Assembly: GCA_004359425.1 (NCBI GenBank)
Contig: PTEU01000001.1
Coordinates: forward strand, 241,030-305,029
Length of the DNA stretch: 64,000 nucleotides
Source: Ideonella sp. MAG2
Lineage (GTDB): Bacteria > Pseudomonadota > Gammaproteobacteria > Burkholderiales > Burkholderiaceae_C
Reading direction: 5' to 3'
The notes beneath the pieces were generated by a model. That model searched no databases and was not told the DNA's origin. It worked only from the letters and a program-made list of their open reading frames with translations. The position numbers were made by a program, and so were the translations under genes. Below are positions 38,484-48,973 of this stretch, in pieces; the first letter of the stretch is position 1; each line of letters starts with the position of its first letter.

Positions 38484-39970
38484 GTGATGCCAACTTCACT
38501 ACCCACCCCTCACTTCGACCGCTTCTACCGCCACCCTGAACTCACCGCCCTGCTGCAAGCCTATGCCGATGCGCGGCCGGACTTGGTGCAGTTGCAGGAG
38601 TTGGGCAAGAGCCATGAAGGGCGGCCGATTTGGGTGGTGGTGCTGACCAACACCGCCACCGGCACGGATGATGACAAGCCGGCGATCTGGGTGGATGGCA
38701 ACATCCATGCGGCCGAGCTGACGGCCTCCACCGCCTGCTTGTATTGGCTGCATCAACTGGTGCAGGGCTATGGCAGCGATGCAGCCATCACTGAGTTGCT
38801 GAACACGCGGGCGGTGTACCTGGTGCCGCGCCTCAACCCCGACGGGGCTGAGCTGGCCCTGGCGGATACGAGGGCACGGTGCAGCAGTTTGACGGGGTGA
38901 CGCTCAAGGCCAACCGCGATGTCGAAGGGCTGGACTTGAACCGCAACTTCCCCTCCATGTGGCGGCAGGAGTTTGAGCAGGTGGGCGCAGGCCCTTACCC
39001 CACCAGCGAGCCCGAGGTGCGGGCCATGGTGGACTTCATCGTCAAGCACCCGAACATCGGCGCGGCGGTGAGCTTTCACACCCACTCGGGTGTGATCTTG
39101 CGGCCCATGGGCACGCAAAGCGACACCGACATGACGCCGGAAGACCTGTGGCTGATCAAGCGCCTCTCCGACATCGGCACCGAGCTGACGGGCTATCCCA
39201 GCATCAGCATTTTTCATGACTTCAAGTACCACCCCAAAGAGGTCATCACCGGCACGCAAGATTGGATTTACGAGCACCTGGGTGCCTTGTTCTGGACGGT
39301 GGAGATTTGGGCGCCCAACAAAGAAGCGGGCATCAAAGACTACGACTGGATCCACTGGTACCGCGACCACCCGCCCGAAGATGACCTCAAGCTCTTGAAA
39401 TGGAGCGACGAGCAATGCGCAGGCCTGGCCCATGTGGACTGGTACCCGTTTGAACACCCGCAGTTGGGCCCCGTGGAGCTGGGCGGCTGGGACCGCCTGA
39501 ACTTTTGGCGCAACCCGCCGCCGCACCTGCGCGAGCGCGAGGCCGCCCGCTTCCCCAAATGGCTGACCCAGATCGGCCTGACCTTGCCCAAGCTGGAGCT
39601 GCTGCACGCCACGGCTGAACCCTTGGGCGACGAGCGCTGGCGCGTGCGCCTGGCCGTGGCCAATGCGGGCTACCTGCCCAGCCACATCACCAAGCGCGCG
39701 GTGGAGCGCAAGACCTCACGGCCCTGCGTGTTTGAGCTGGACCTGCCCGAGACTGCCATGCTGGAGATGGGCGCACGCCGCATTGAAGGCCCGCACCTGG
39801 ACGGCCACGCTGCCAAGCAATCGCTGCAGGCCTTTTTGCCCAGCAAAGAGCTGACGGCCGACCGCGCTCAGGCCGAGTGGATCGTCAAGGCCCCGGCAGG
39901 CACGGTGCTGCAGCTCAGCGCCCACGCTGGGCGAGCGGGGCGGGTGCGGGCGAGTGTGAGGTTGGGCTGA
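38484..39970 (+). pseudogene. M14 family zinc carboxypeptidase split by an internal loss and frameshift
   Basis: 5' part GKSHEGRPIWVV, GNIHAAELTAS, RLNPDGAELALADT; 3' part in another frame VQQFDGVTLKANRDVEGLDLNRNFPSMWRQE, SFHTHSGVILRP. Confidence 0.85.
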
Positions 39971-39990
39971 CCACCGGCGATATCGGTGCC

Positions 39991-40015
39991 GTTCGCCCTG
40001 AGCTTGTCGAAGGGC
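39991..40015. repeat. Short palindromic REP-like element
   Basis: GTTCGCCCTGAGCTTGTCGAAGGGC with arms GCCCT/AGGGC and TTCG/CGAA in an intergenic region. Confidence 0.6.
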
Positions 40016-40068
40016 TTTGGCAGACTTGGCTCGAAGGGGCTTGTTGATGGCGGGTGGGGCCGTGGCCG

Positions 40069-41019
40069 TCAGCCTGCCAGCAACGCAAAGGCAGCTCGTG
40101 CCGCCACACGCCCTTCGTCGGTGGGCACCACCCACAGCTCCACCGCGCTGTCGGCGGCATGAAGTGCTTGCACGCTGTCGCCCGTGGCCGCCAGGTTGGC
40201 GGCGGCATCCAGCCGCACGCCCAGAAACGCCAGGGCGCTGGCCACGTCGGCGCGCAGTGCCGCGTCGTGCTCGCCAATGCCACCGGTGAAGGCGATCAGC
40301 TCGACCCCGCCCAGCAAGGCCGCCAAGCCGCCCATTTCGCGCACGATGCGGCGGGTGAACAGGGCGATGGCTTCACGTGCTGCGGGGGCGGTGCTGGCGC
40401 GCAGGGTGCGCATGTCGGCGCTCAGGCCTGACACGCCTTTGAGGCCGCTGTTTTTGTAGAGCAGTTCTTCCACCTCGGCTTGGCTCCAGCCTTGGCGCCA
40501 GAGGTGTAGAAGCACGCCAGGGTCCAGGCTGCCGCTGCGGCTGCCCATCATCAGGCCGTCCAGCGCCGAGAAGCCCATGGTGGTGGCGACAGAGCGGCCG
40601 CCTTGGGTGGCGCACAAACTGGCGCCGTTGCCCAGGTGAGCCAAGATGGCGCGGCCACCAGCGCAAGGGCTGTGTGCGGCCAGCACCTCGCTCACATACT
40701 GGTAAGACAGGCCATGAAAGCCGTAGCGGCGCAGGCCTTGCTCGGCCAGAGCGGCGGGCAGGGGCAGGCGTTGCTCAAGGGGCGGCAGGCTGGCATGGAA
40801 GGCGGTGTCAAAGCAGCCCACTTGTGGCACGTCCGGCAGGGCTTGGGCAAAGGCGGCCACACCGGCCAGGTTGTGCGGCTGGTGCAGCGGGGCCAGGGGG
40901 TTGAGCGCGGCCAGAGCCTCCAGCGTCGGCGCATCCAGTAGGCAAGGGGCCATACAGACGCTGCCACCGTGCACGATGCGGTGGGCCACGGCCTGCAGCG
41001 GCACCTGGGTGGCGCTCAC
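40069..41019 (-). CDS. ackA: Acetate kinase, N-terminal portion missing
   Basis: VAHRIVHGGS, GCFDTAFHASLP, RRYGFHGLSYQYV, LAHLGNGASLCA, IAFTGGIGEHDAALR; lacks N-terminal LVLNAGSSS motif. Confidence 0.9.
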   Translation of the reverse strand: MSATQVPLQAVAHRIVHGGSVCMAPCLLDAPTLEALAALNPLAPLHQPHNLAGVAAFAQALPDVPQVGCFDTAFHASLPPLEQRLPLPAALAEQGLRRYGFHGLSYQYVSEVLAAHSPCAGGRAILAHLGNGASLCATQGGRSVATTMGFSALDGLMMGSRSGSLDPGVLLHLWRQGWSQAEVEELLYKNSGLKGVSGLSADMRTLRASTAPAAREAIALFTRRIVREMGGLAALLGGVELIAFTGGIGEHDAALRADVASALAFLGVRLDAAANLAATGDSVQALHAADSAVELWVVPTDEGRVAARAAFALLAG

Positions 41020-41891
41020 AGCACCACGCCGCAGCTGGCGGCACCAGCCAGGTAGTCGAGCTGTTTGGCCAGCATATTGCCGGCCTCCAAGTCGGGCACC
41101 AAGAGGATGTCGGCGTCACCGGCCACGGCCGATTGGATGCCCTTGATGCGGGCGGCCTCGGCCGAGATGGCGTTGTCAAAGGCCAGTGGGCCGTCCAACA
41201 GAGCGCCGACGATCTGGCCTCGGTCGGCCATCTTGCACAGGGCGGCGGCGTCCAGAGTGGAGGGGATGCGCGGCGTCACCGTCTCCACGGCAGAGAGGAT
41301 GGCCACCTTGGGGCAGGCCACACCCAGAGCATGGGCCAAGTCGATGGCGTTGCGCAGGATGTCGGCCTTGATGAGCAGGTCGGGCGCGATGTTGATGGCG
41401 GCATCCGTCACCAGCAAAGGCTTGGGGTAGGCGGGGACATCGAGCCTGAAGATGTGTGACATGCGGCGCTCGGTGCGCAGGCCGGGCTCGGCCAGCACGG
41501 CCTGCATCAGCTCGTCGGTGTGCAGGCTGCCTTTCATTAGCGCATCGGCTTGGCCTTGGGCGGCCAGGCTCGCGGCCAGGGCGGCAGCGGCGTGGCTGTG
41601 CGGCGCGGCGATCAGGCTGATGCCGTCCAGCTTGCGGCCCAAGGTGTCGGCCAGCTTGCGGATGCGGGCTTCGGGGCCAATCAGCAGCGGGATGATCAGC
41701 CCGGCGTCGGCCGCATCCAGCGCGCCACTCAGCGAGGCCTCGTCACAGGGGTGGGCCACCGCGCAGGGCACGGGTGGGCGGCCTCGCAGTTCGGCCACCC
41801 AGGCGGACATGCGCGCCTCAGCGGCGGCGGCATCGGCGCTGTGGCCTGCGGGCAGGGCATGGTCTGCCGGGCGGCTCAAAGAAGCATTCAT
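41016..41891 (-). CDS. pta: Phosphate acetyltransferase (PTA domain), C-terminus shortened
   Basis: IIPLLIGPEARIRKLA, DALMKGSLHTDELM, ITDAAINIAPDLL-like segment, DILLVPDLEAGNMLAKQLDYLAGAAS then abrupt end. Confidence 0.87.
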   Translation of the reverse strand: MNASLSRPADHALPAGHSADAAAAEARMSAWVAELRGRPPVPCAVAHPCDEASLSGALDAADAGLIIPLLIGPEARIRKLADTLGRKLDGISLIAAPHSHAAAALAASLAAQGQADALMKGSLHTDELMQAVLAEPGLRTERRMSHIFRLDVPAYPKPLLVTDAAINIAPDLLIKADILRNAIDLAHALGVACPKVAILSAVETVTPRIPSTLDAAALCKMADRGQIVGALLDGPLAFDNAISAEAARIKGIQSAVAGDADILLVPDLEAGNMLAKQLDYLAGAASCGVVL

Positions 41892-41904
41892 GATCGCAAT
41901 CGGT

Positions 41905-42642
41905 TCAGAGTTTGCTGGCCTCGTCGCGCAGGGCTGCGGCCAAGGCGGTGTGGTCAATGCGCGCGTGGCGCGGCGTGGTGGGCACCAGCAGCCCATCGCG
42001 CTTGAAGCTGCTGACCAAGCGGCTGGCGGTTTCAATCGTCATGTCCAGCATGGCACTCATTTCTTGCCGGCCGGGCAGCCAAATCTCAGGGCCGTCTGCA
42101 TATTCGGTGAGCTTGAGCAGCAGGCGCAGCATGCGGTAGCGCGCGGGGCCGGCGCATAGCTCGGTCAGCCATTCGTCGGCGTCGTCCAGGGCGCGCTGCC
42201 AGCGCTTCATCATGTCGCGCATCAGCTCGGGCTGTTCGCGCGTGAGTTCGTCCACCAGCGTGCGCGGCAGGCGGCAGACCTCCACCGGCGTGCAGGCCAC
42301 GGCGTCGGCCGCATAGCTTTGGCCCAGCATGGCTTCCATGCCCAGCAGGTCCGAGCGGCCCGCCAGGCGCAAGATGCGGCGCTCGCCGCGCTCGTTATTG
42401 CGCTCTAAGCGCACCACGCCCGAGCGCACCGTGAAGGCGGCATGGCCGCTGCCTTGGGCTTCATACAGGCTTTGGCCCGGTTCCAGCTTCAGGCTGGCAA
42501 TGTGAACGTGGATGTGGTCCAGCTCGGCATGGTCCAACACGCCAAAGAGGGCGAACTTTCTAACGCCGCACTCGGCGCAGACCCGCGCCTGGGGGTTGAA
42601 CAGCGACTCGTGTGGGGTCGGCGGGATGATGGGGGCGGGCAT
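41905..42642 (-). CDS. Crp/Fnr family transcriptional regulator
   Basis: N-term CAECGVRKFALFG, cNMP-binding fold, C-term HTH GRQEMSAMLDMTIETASRLVSSFKRDGLL. Confidence 0.9.
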   Translation of the reverse strand: MPAPIIPPTPHESLFNPQARVCAECGVRKFALFGVLDHAELDHIHVHIASLKLEPGQSLYEAQGSGHAAFTVRSGVVRLERNNERGERRILRLAGRSDLLGMEAMLGQSYAADAVACTPVEVCRLPRTLVDELTREQPELMRDMMKRWQRALDDADEWLTELCAGPARYRMLRLLLKLTEYADGPEIWLPGRQEMSAMLDMTIETASRLVSSFKRDGLLVPTTPRHARIDHTALAAALRDEASKL

Positions 42643-42703
42643 GTGCTCAGTATGCCGTCTACGAGGGGCTTGCTTTCAGCGCACGAGGGATGACCCTGGC
42701 GTG

Positions 42704-42730
42704 AAAAAGCCGCCCACTGGGGCGGCTTTC
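42704..42730. terminator. Hairpin terminator (possibly bidirectional)
   Basis: AAAGCCGCCC-actg-GGGCGGCTTT. Confidence 0.6.
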
Positions 42731-42761
42731 AGGAATGAGGTGCAGGAAGCGCGAGGCAGGG

Positions 42762-42926
42762 TCAGCGCTTTTGGTCAGCCTTGAGCACACGCGCCATGCA
42801 GCGGCGGTCGTTGTGGATCGCCATGCTCCAGAAGGGCTCGAACTTTTGGCCCTTGTCGTCCCGAGCGGCGGGGGCCACGGGGTGCAGGCGTTGAGCAGGA
42901 AACTGAGGATGAGCAGACTTTTGCAT
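42762..42926 (-). CDS. Small 54-aa protein of unknown function
   Basis: ORF MQKSAHPQFPAQRLHPVAPAARDDKGQKFEPFWSMAIHNDRRCMARVLKADQKR followed by the terminator; too short for the ORF track. Confidence 0.45.
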   Translation of the reverse strand: MQKSAHPQFPAQRLHPVAPAARDDKGQKFEPFWSMAIHNDRRCMARVLKADQKR

Positions 42927-43265
42927 GATGGTTCGCTTTAACTTCTAGCGCAGGCCTTGCAGGACTTGCGAGGAGTACAACGAGGCACCTTTCAGCGCCG
43001 ATGACAAGAATTTGAAAATTTTTCGCATCCGTGAAGACCCGCAGTGCCAGACGACTTTACGCATCCTGAATTCAATCATTGATGTGTGCGCCCACTCTCA
43101 TTACTTTTGTTATTGAATATGAGTTCAGGTGGCGAAGAGCGCCTGCTTGAGGGGGCGATGACGCATTTGCCGAGTGAGCAAGCGCCCTCCACAGAGATCT
43201 TCCCCGGGCTGATGGCCCCGGCCCGTTATCATGGTCGGTTGCCCTCGCTGCGCCTCGCCGACCCC

Positions 43266-46205
43266 ATGCCACACACTGACTCGCCCGCTGTTTCTGCCGC
43301 CTCTGCACCGGGTTTACCGGGCTTGTCTGCCACGGCCTTGGCCCAAGCGGCCCGCATCTCAGTGCGCGGTGCACGCACCCACAACCTCAAGAACATCGAC
43401 CTCGACATCCCCAAGCATGCGCTGGTGGTAATCACTGGGCTGTCGGGCTCGGGCAAGTCCTCACTGGCTTTTGACACCTTGTATGCCGAGGGCCAGCGCC
43501 GCTATGTGGAGAGCCTCTCGGCCTATGCGCGGCAGTTCTTGCAATTGATGGACAAGCCCGATGTGGACGTGATCGAGGGCCTGTCGCCCGCCATCTCCAT
43601 CGAGCAAAAGGCCACCAGCCACAACCCGCGCTCCACCGTGGGCACGGTCACCGAGATCCACGACTACCTGCGCTTGCTCTATGCCCGCGCAGGCACCCCG
43701 TTTTGCCCCGAGCACGGCTTGGCCCTGCAGGCGCAGAGCATCAGCCAGATGGTGGACGCGGTGCTGGCGCTGCCTGAGGGCACCAAGTTGATGGTGCTGG
43801 CCCCGGTGGTGCGCGACCGCAAGGGCGAGTTTCTGGAGCTGTTCCAGGACATGCAGGCCCAGGGCTATGTGCGCTTCAGGGTCGACGGCCAGGTGCTGGA
43901 CGCTGCCGATGTGCCGCCGCTCAAAAAAGCTGAGAAACACGACATCGACGTGGTGGTGGACCGACTCAAAACCGGCGAGGGCATGAAGCAGCGCCTGGCC
44001 GAGAGCTTTGAGGCGGCGCTGCGCATTGCCGACGGCCGGGCGATTGGCTTGGAGATGGACACAGCCAAAGAGCATCTGTTCTCGGCCAAGTACGGCTGCC
44101 CGGTGTGCAGCTACTCGCTGCAAGAGCTGGAGCCGCGCCTGTTCTCGTTCAACTCGCCGGTGGGGGCTTGCCCGCATTGCGACGGGCTGGGCATGCAAAC
44201 CGTGTTCGACCCCGACCGGGTGGTGGCCTTCCCCACGCTGTCGCTGGGCTCAGGTGCCATCAAGGGCTGGGACAGGCGCAATGCCTACACCTACTCCATG
44301 CTGGAGAGCGTGGCCAAGCACTACGGCTTCGACCTGGAGACGCCTTACGAAGAGCTGCCGCCCAAGGCCCAGCAGGTGCTGCTCTATGGCTCGGGCGGCG
44401 AGGACATTGAGTTTGTCTACGAGGCCGAAGGCAAAAACGGCAAGCCGCGCAGCGTGAAGCGCTCGCACCCCTTTGAAGGCGTGATTCCCAACTTTGAGCG
44501 CCGCTACAAAGAGACCGATTCGGTGGCGGTGCGTGAGGACTTGGCCCGCTACCAAAGCGCCAAGCCTTGCGGCCATTGCGGCGGCGCGCGGCTGCGGGTG
44601 GAGGCGCGCAATGTCTTCATTCCGGGTACCGAGTCGCAAAAGGGCAGGCCCATCTATGAGGTGGAGCACCTGACCCTGGCCGACGCCTTGGCGTGGTTCA
44701 GCAGCTTGGCGCTGACGGGCGCCAAGGCCGAGATTGCCGAGAAGGTGGTGCGCGAAATCCGCTCGCGCTTGCGCTTCTTGAATGATGTGGGTCTGAACTA
44801 CCTGAGCCTGGACCGCAGCGCCGACACCCTCAGCGGTGGCGAGGCCCAGCGCATCCGCCTGGCCAGCCAAATCGGCTCCGGGCTCACGGGGGTGATGTAT
44901 GTGCTGGACGAGCCCAGCATCGGCCTGCACCAGCGAGACAACGAGCGCCTGATCGGCACCTTGAAGCACCTGCGCGACCTGGGCAACAGCGTGCTGGTGG
45001 TCGAGCATGATGAAGACATGATCCGCGCCGCCGACTGGTGCATCGACATGGGCCCCGGTGCGGGCAAGCATGGCGGGCAGGTGATGGCGGCGGGTACGCC
45101 TGAGCAGGTGGCGGCCCACCCCGACTCCCTCACCGGCAAATACCTGGGCCAGGTGCTGCGCATTGCGGTGCCCGAGAAGCGCCACAGCCTGGCCGACAGC
45201 ACCGACCCCAAGACCTTGCGGGTGGTGAACGCCCGCGGCAACAACCTCAAGGGCGTGACGGTGGAGTTCCCGGTGGGGCTGCTGACTTGCGTGACGGGTG
45301 TGTCGGGCTCGGGCAAGAGCACCTTGGTCAACGACACGCTGTATGCGGCGGTGGCGCGCAAGCTCTACAACAGCCATGCCGAGCCCGAGGCCCACGACAC
45401 CATTGAAGGCCTGGAGGCTTTTGACAAGGTGATCAACGTGGACCAGAGCCCGATTGGCCGCACGCCGCGCTCTAACCCGGCCACCTACACCGGCTTGTTC
45501 ACCCCCATCCGCGAGCTGTTTGCCGAGGTGCCCACCGCGCGCGAGCGCGGCTATGGCGCCGGGCGCTTCAGCTTCAATGTGGCCGGTGGGCGCTGCGAGG
45601 CCTGCCAGGGCGACGGCGTCATCAAGGTGGAGATGCACTTTCTGCCCGATGTCTATGTGCCCTGCGACACCTGCAAGGGCCTGCGCTACAACCGCGAGAC
45701 GCTGGAGGTGCTCTACAAGGGCAAGAACATCGCCCAAGTGCTGTCACTGACGGTGGAAGAGGCGCACGCCTTTTTCAGCGCCGTGCCCAGCATTGCGCGC
45801 AAGCTGCAAACCCTGCTGGACGTGGGCCTGGGCTACATCACCCTGGGCCAAAGCGCCACCACCTTGTCGGGCGGCGAGGCCCAGCGGGTCAAGCTGGCGC
45901 TGGAGCTTTCAAAGCGCGACACCGGCCGCACGCTCTATATCTTGGACGAGCCCACCACCGGCCTGCACTTTGCTGACATCCAACTGCTGCTCAAGGTGCT
46001 GCACCAGTTGCGTGATGCGGGCAACACCATCGTCGTGATTGAGCACAACCTGGATGTCATCAAGACGGCGGATTGGCTGATCGACATGGGGCCAGAAGGC
46101 GGCTCGGGCGGCGGCACGGTGTTGGCCGAAGGGCCGCCCGAGGTGATTGCGGCCTGCGCGGCCAGCCACACCGGGCGCTTCTTACAGGCATTGCTGAGCC
46201 GCTGA
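43266..46205 (+). CDS. uvrA: Excinuclease ABC subunit A
   Basis: [98 protein letters not shown], two ABC ATPase domains. Confidence 0.98.
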   Translation: MPHTDSPAVSAASAPGLPGLSATALAQAARISVRGARTHNLKNIDLDIPKHALVVITGLSGSGKSSLAFDTLYAEGQRRYVESLSAYARQFLQLMDKPDVDVIEGLSPAISIEQKATSHNPRSTVGTVTEIHDYLRLLYARAGTPFCPEHGLALQAQSISQMVDAVLALPEGTKLMVLAPVVRDRKGEFLELFQDMQAQGYVRFRVDGQVLDAADVPPLKKAEKHDIDVVVDRLKTGEGMKQRLAESFEAALRIADGRAIGLEMDTAKEHLFSAKYGCPVCSYSLQELEPRLFSFNSPVGACPHCDGLGMQTVFDPDRVVAFPTLSLGSGAIKGWDRRNAYTYSMLESVAKHYGFDLETPYEELPPKAQQVLLYGSGGEDIEFVYEAEGKNGKPRSVKRSHPFEGVIPNFERRYKETDSVAVREDLARYQSAKPCGHCGGARLRVEARNVFIPGTESQKGRPIYEVEHLTLADALAWFSSLALTGAKAEIAEKVVREIRSRLRFLNDVGLNYLSLDRSADTLSGGEAQRIRLASQIGSGLTGVMYVLDEPSIGLHQRDNERLIGTLKHLRDLGNSVLVVEHDEDMIRAADWCIDMGPGAGKHGGQVMAAGTPEQVAAHPDSLTGKYLGQVLRIAVPEKRHSLADSTDPKTLRVVNARGNNLKGVTVEFPVGLLTCVTGVSGSGKSTLVNDTLYAAVARKLYNSHAEPEAHDTIEGLEAFDKVINVDQSPIGRTPRSNPATYTGLFTPIRELFAEVPTARERGYGAGRFSFNVAGGRCEACQGDGVIKVEMHFLPDVYVPCDTCKGLRYNRETLEVLYKGKNIAQVLSLTVEEAHAFFSAVPSIARKLQTLLDVGLGYITLGQSATTLSGGEAQRVKLALELSKRDTGRTLYILDEPTTGLHFADIQLLLKVLHQLRDAGNTIVVIEHNLDVIKTADWLIDMGPEGGSGGGTVLAEGPPEVIAACAASHTGRFLQALLSR

Positions 46206-46439
46206 ACTGTCGCCTGCATGCCGCAGTTGCCGAGCGCGGGCAGGCAATGCTGGCGTGGGCTGCGCAAAAGCAGTTGTCCTCATCTGGGCAAAACATGGAG
46301 AATCCGCCTTTCGCCAAAATTCCTTGAGCTGCAACAAAGAGTGCGGCCTAGGCAGCGGCCCGGCATGGGCAAAGCTCAGCGGCCACTGAAAAGCGCGACG
46401 GGATGAGGTGGTGGCCCGCCGCGCGGGAAGGTAGCTTCA

Positions 46440-48911
46440 ATGTCAGTTCCTGATGCGCCGATGGCCGATCGGCGCGCCCGCTCTGCGCTGGCAGATCAGT
46501 GGGATTTACGAGAGGGCCATCAGGACGCGAGCCTGATGCCCTTGGTGACCCTGGCTGCACAGGCGGCCAATTGCCCGTCTTGCCTGCTGGGCCTGTTCGA
46601 GGCCGATGGTGTTGTGCGGCCCCTGGCTTGGCAGGCGTGGTCTGCCGAGGCCGCGCCCCAAGGCAATGCGCTGCGAGCCCTGTGGGGAACGCAAGCCAGC
46701 ATCGTCAGTGTGGCGGATGCCCGCCTGAAGCCTCTCCTGGGGTCTTTGCTGGCTGGCGACGAGAGGGCACGCTTTGCAGTGGCGGTGCCGGTCGAGGTGG
46801 ATGGTGAAGTCGTCGCGGCCTTCTGGCTCAAGCACCCCGATCCGGGTGGCTTGGCGAGTAGCCAATGCCAATCATTGGAGGCCCTGGCCGCCCTGGCGGC
46901 GACCTTGCTGATCCAGGCGCGCCAGCGGCGCGAAGCAGACGAGCATGCCCAACGCATGCATGACTTAGCCCGGGTTTCTAGCGACTGGATGTGGGAGGCG
47001 GACGCCCAGGGGCGCTGTAGCTGGATTTCAGGCGATCTCTACAGCTTGACGGGCATTCATCCCCGCGAGTTGATCGGCAATCCCTTGCCTCCGGAGCTGT
47101 TGGTGGATGACCAGGGGCGGCCCTTGAGCCCGCCCCAGTACCTGAGCGATGTGCTGGCCACGCGCCAGCCTTTGTCTCGTGTGTTGAGCCGCTGGGACAC
47201 CGCCCAAGGGCCGCTGTGGTTGTCGCGCAGTGCCGTGCCGGTGTTCGACGCCCAGGGCGAGTTTGTGGGCTACCGTGGCACCGCGCGCACGATGAGCTCC
47301 AAGCTGGCGCAGGAGCATAGGCAGGAGCAGGACGAGCGTTTGCAGCGGCTTTCCGCCGAAGTGCCAGGTGCCTTGGTGCAGTTTGTGGTGCCCGCTGAAG
47401 GTGGCGACCCGCGCTATCTCTATGTCAGTGCAGGGCTGAGCCGCTGGATCGCCCCGGTGCCAGAAGGCACAACGGCTTTGGCACCTTTCGGCCCTGCCGA
47501 CGACATGGCACTCGAGGACCAAGCGCGCTGGCGCGCAGCGCTGAAGCGCTCGGTCAACAGCCTGCGGCCTTTGCAGGTGGAGTACCGGCGTCGCAGCGGT
47601 CGTGGCCCGCAGCGTTGGTTCGAGACGCGGGCGTCGGCCCAGCGCCTGCCTGATGGCAGCACGGTATTCCATGGCTTTACCGCCGACATCACGGCGCGCC
47701 GCAGCCTAGAGGCCTCGCGGCTAGAGAACGAGGTGTTGCGCCGCGAAAAGGCTGCGGCCGAGGCGGCCAACCGAGCCAAGAGTGAATTCCTGTCGCGGGC
47801 CAGCCATGAGCTGCGCACCCCGCTCAATGCCGTGGTCGGCTTTGCGCAGCTCATGAGCATGGACACCGCCAACCCCTTGCCCCCTGAGCAGGCGCACCGC
47901 CTAATGGGTTTGCGCAGCGCAGGCCAGCGCCTGCTGGACTTGGTCAACGATGTCCTGGATGTGGCGCGCATCGAAGCCGGTGGCTTTGCGTTGAAGAAAG
48001 ATCGCGTTGACCTCGGCCAAGTGGTGGAGACTTGCTTGGTCACCATGCGTCCCATGGCTGCGGCGCGTGAGGTGGTGCTGCAAGCCAACTTGAGTGAAGA
48101 AGCCGCAGTCTGTGGCGACACCATGGCGCTTGAGCAGGTCTTGATCAATCTGCTGAGCAATGCCATCAAGTACAACCGGCATGGAGGGCGGGTGCTGGTC
48201 AATGTGTGGCCAGACGGTGAGCAACAAGTGCTGGCGGTGAGTGACCAAGGCGGTGGCCTGGACGCGGAGGCCCAGAGCCAGTTGTTTCAGCCGTTCAACC
48301 GCCTGGGGGCGGAGCGCCAGCGCATTGAGGGCAGTGGCTTGGGCTTGGTGATCGTGCGCGATCTGGTCCACGCCATGGGAGGCAAGATCGAGGTCATCAG
48401 TGCGCCCCAGCACGGTGCGGAGTTCAGAGTCCTCTTGCCCAGAGACCACCGCAAGGTGGCCGCAAAAGCCGCCCCCGTGGCCCCACGCCACCCACTCACC
48501 GCGCCCGGCGCTGCGTCAGTCAGCATGGGCACGGTGCTGTACATCGAAGACGAGCCGCTCAATGTGCTGCTCATTCAAGAGGTGTTCCGGGCGCACCCAG
48601 CTTGGACTTTGCATGTTTGTACCGACGGTGCTGCGGGCGTGGCCATGGCTCAGTCGATTCAACCCGATCTGGTCTTGGTAGATATCAACCTGCCGGACAT
48701 CAGCGGCTTGGAGGTCTTGGGCCAGTTACGGGCGTCGCCACAAACGGCTGGGCTGTGCTGTGTGGCTTTGTCGGCAGATGCCCTGCCCGAGCAGATCAGT
48801 GCAGCGCGGGTGGCGGGCTTTGATGACTATTGGACCAAGCCCGTTGACCTGGCGCAATTGATGCCTGCCATCTGCCGCGTTTTGGAGAAGCACGCCAGCA
48901 AACGGGCATAA
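46440..48911 (+). CDS. GAF-like/PAS hybrid sensor histidine kinase with C-terminal receiver
   Basis: FLSRASHELRTPLNAVVGFAQLM, LINLLSNAIKYN, GSGLGLVIVRDL, receiver VLYIEDEPLNVLLIQEVF and LVDINLPDISG. Confidence 0.92.
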   Translation: MSVPDAPMADRRARSALADQWDLREGHQDASLMPLVTLAAQAANCPSCLLGLFEADGVVRPLAWQAWSAEAAPQGNALRALWGTQASIVSVADARLKPLLGSLLAGDERARFAVAVPVEVDGEVVAAFWLKHPDPGGLASSQCQSLEALAALAATLLIQARQRREADEHAQRMHDLARVSSDWMWEADAQGRCSWISGDLYSLTGIHPRELIGNPLPPELLVDDQGRPLSPPQYLSDVLATRQPLSRVLSRWDTAQGPLWLSRSAVPVFDAQGEFVGYRGTARTMSSKLAQEHRQEQDERLQRLSAEVPGALVQFVVPAEGGDPRYLYVSAGLSRWIAPVPEGTTALAPFGPADDMALEDQARWRAALKRSVNSLRPLQVEYRRRSGRGPQRWFETRASAQRLPDGSTVFHGFTADITARRSLEASRLENEVLRREKAAAEAANRAKSEFLSRASHELRTPLNAVVGFAQLMSMDTANPLPPEQAHRLMGLRSAGQRLLDLVNDVLDVARIEAGGFALKKDRVDLGQVVETCLVTMRPMAAAREVVLQANLSEEAAVCGDTMALEQVLINLLSNAIKYNRHGGRVLVNVWPDGEQQVLAVSDQGGGLDAEAQSQLFQPFNRLGAERQRIEGSGLGLVIVRDLVHAMGGKIEVISAPQHGAEFRVLLPRDHRKVAAKAAPVAPRHPLTAPGAASVSMGTVLYIEDEPLNVLLIQEVFRAHPAWTLHVCTDGAAGVAMAQSIQPDLVLVDINLPDISGLEVLGQLRASPQTAGLCCVALSADALPEQISAARVAGFDDYWTKPVDLAQLMPAICRVLEKHASKRA

Positions 48912-48934
48912 AAAAACCGACCCGAGGGTCGGTT
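48910..48934 (-). terminator. Rho-independent terminator downstream of the SWIB gene (minus strand)
   Basis: On minus strand AACCGACCC-tc-GGGTCGGTTTTTTT. Confidence 0.75.
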
Positions 48935-48973
48935 CTGCGGGACCGCGCCACCCAGGTGGCACGGGGCTCGCTA

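Noticed and set aside
44250-45737. 495-aa minus-strand ORF antisense to uvrA
   Set aside because: Composition is His/Gly/Ala-rich shadow coding typical of high-GC antisense frames; uvrA on the plus strand is unambiguous.
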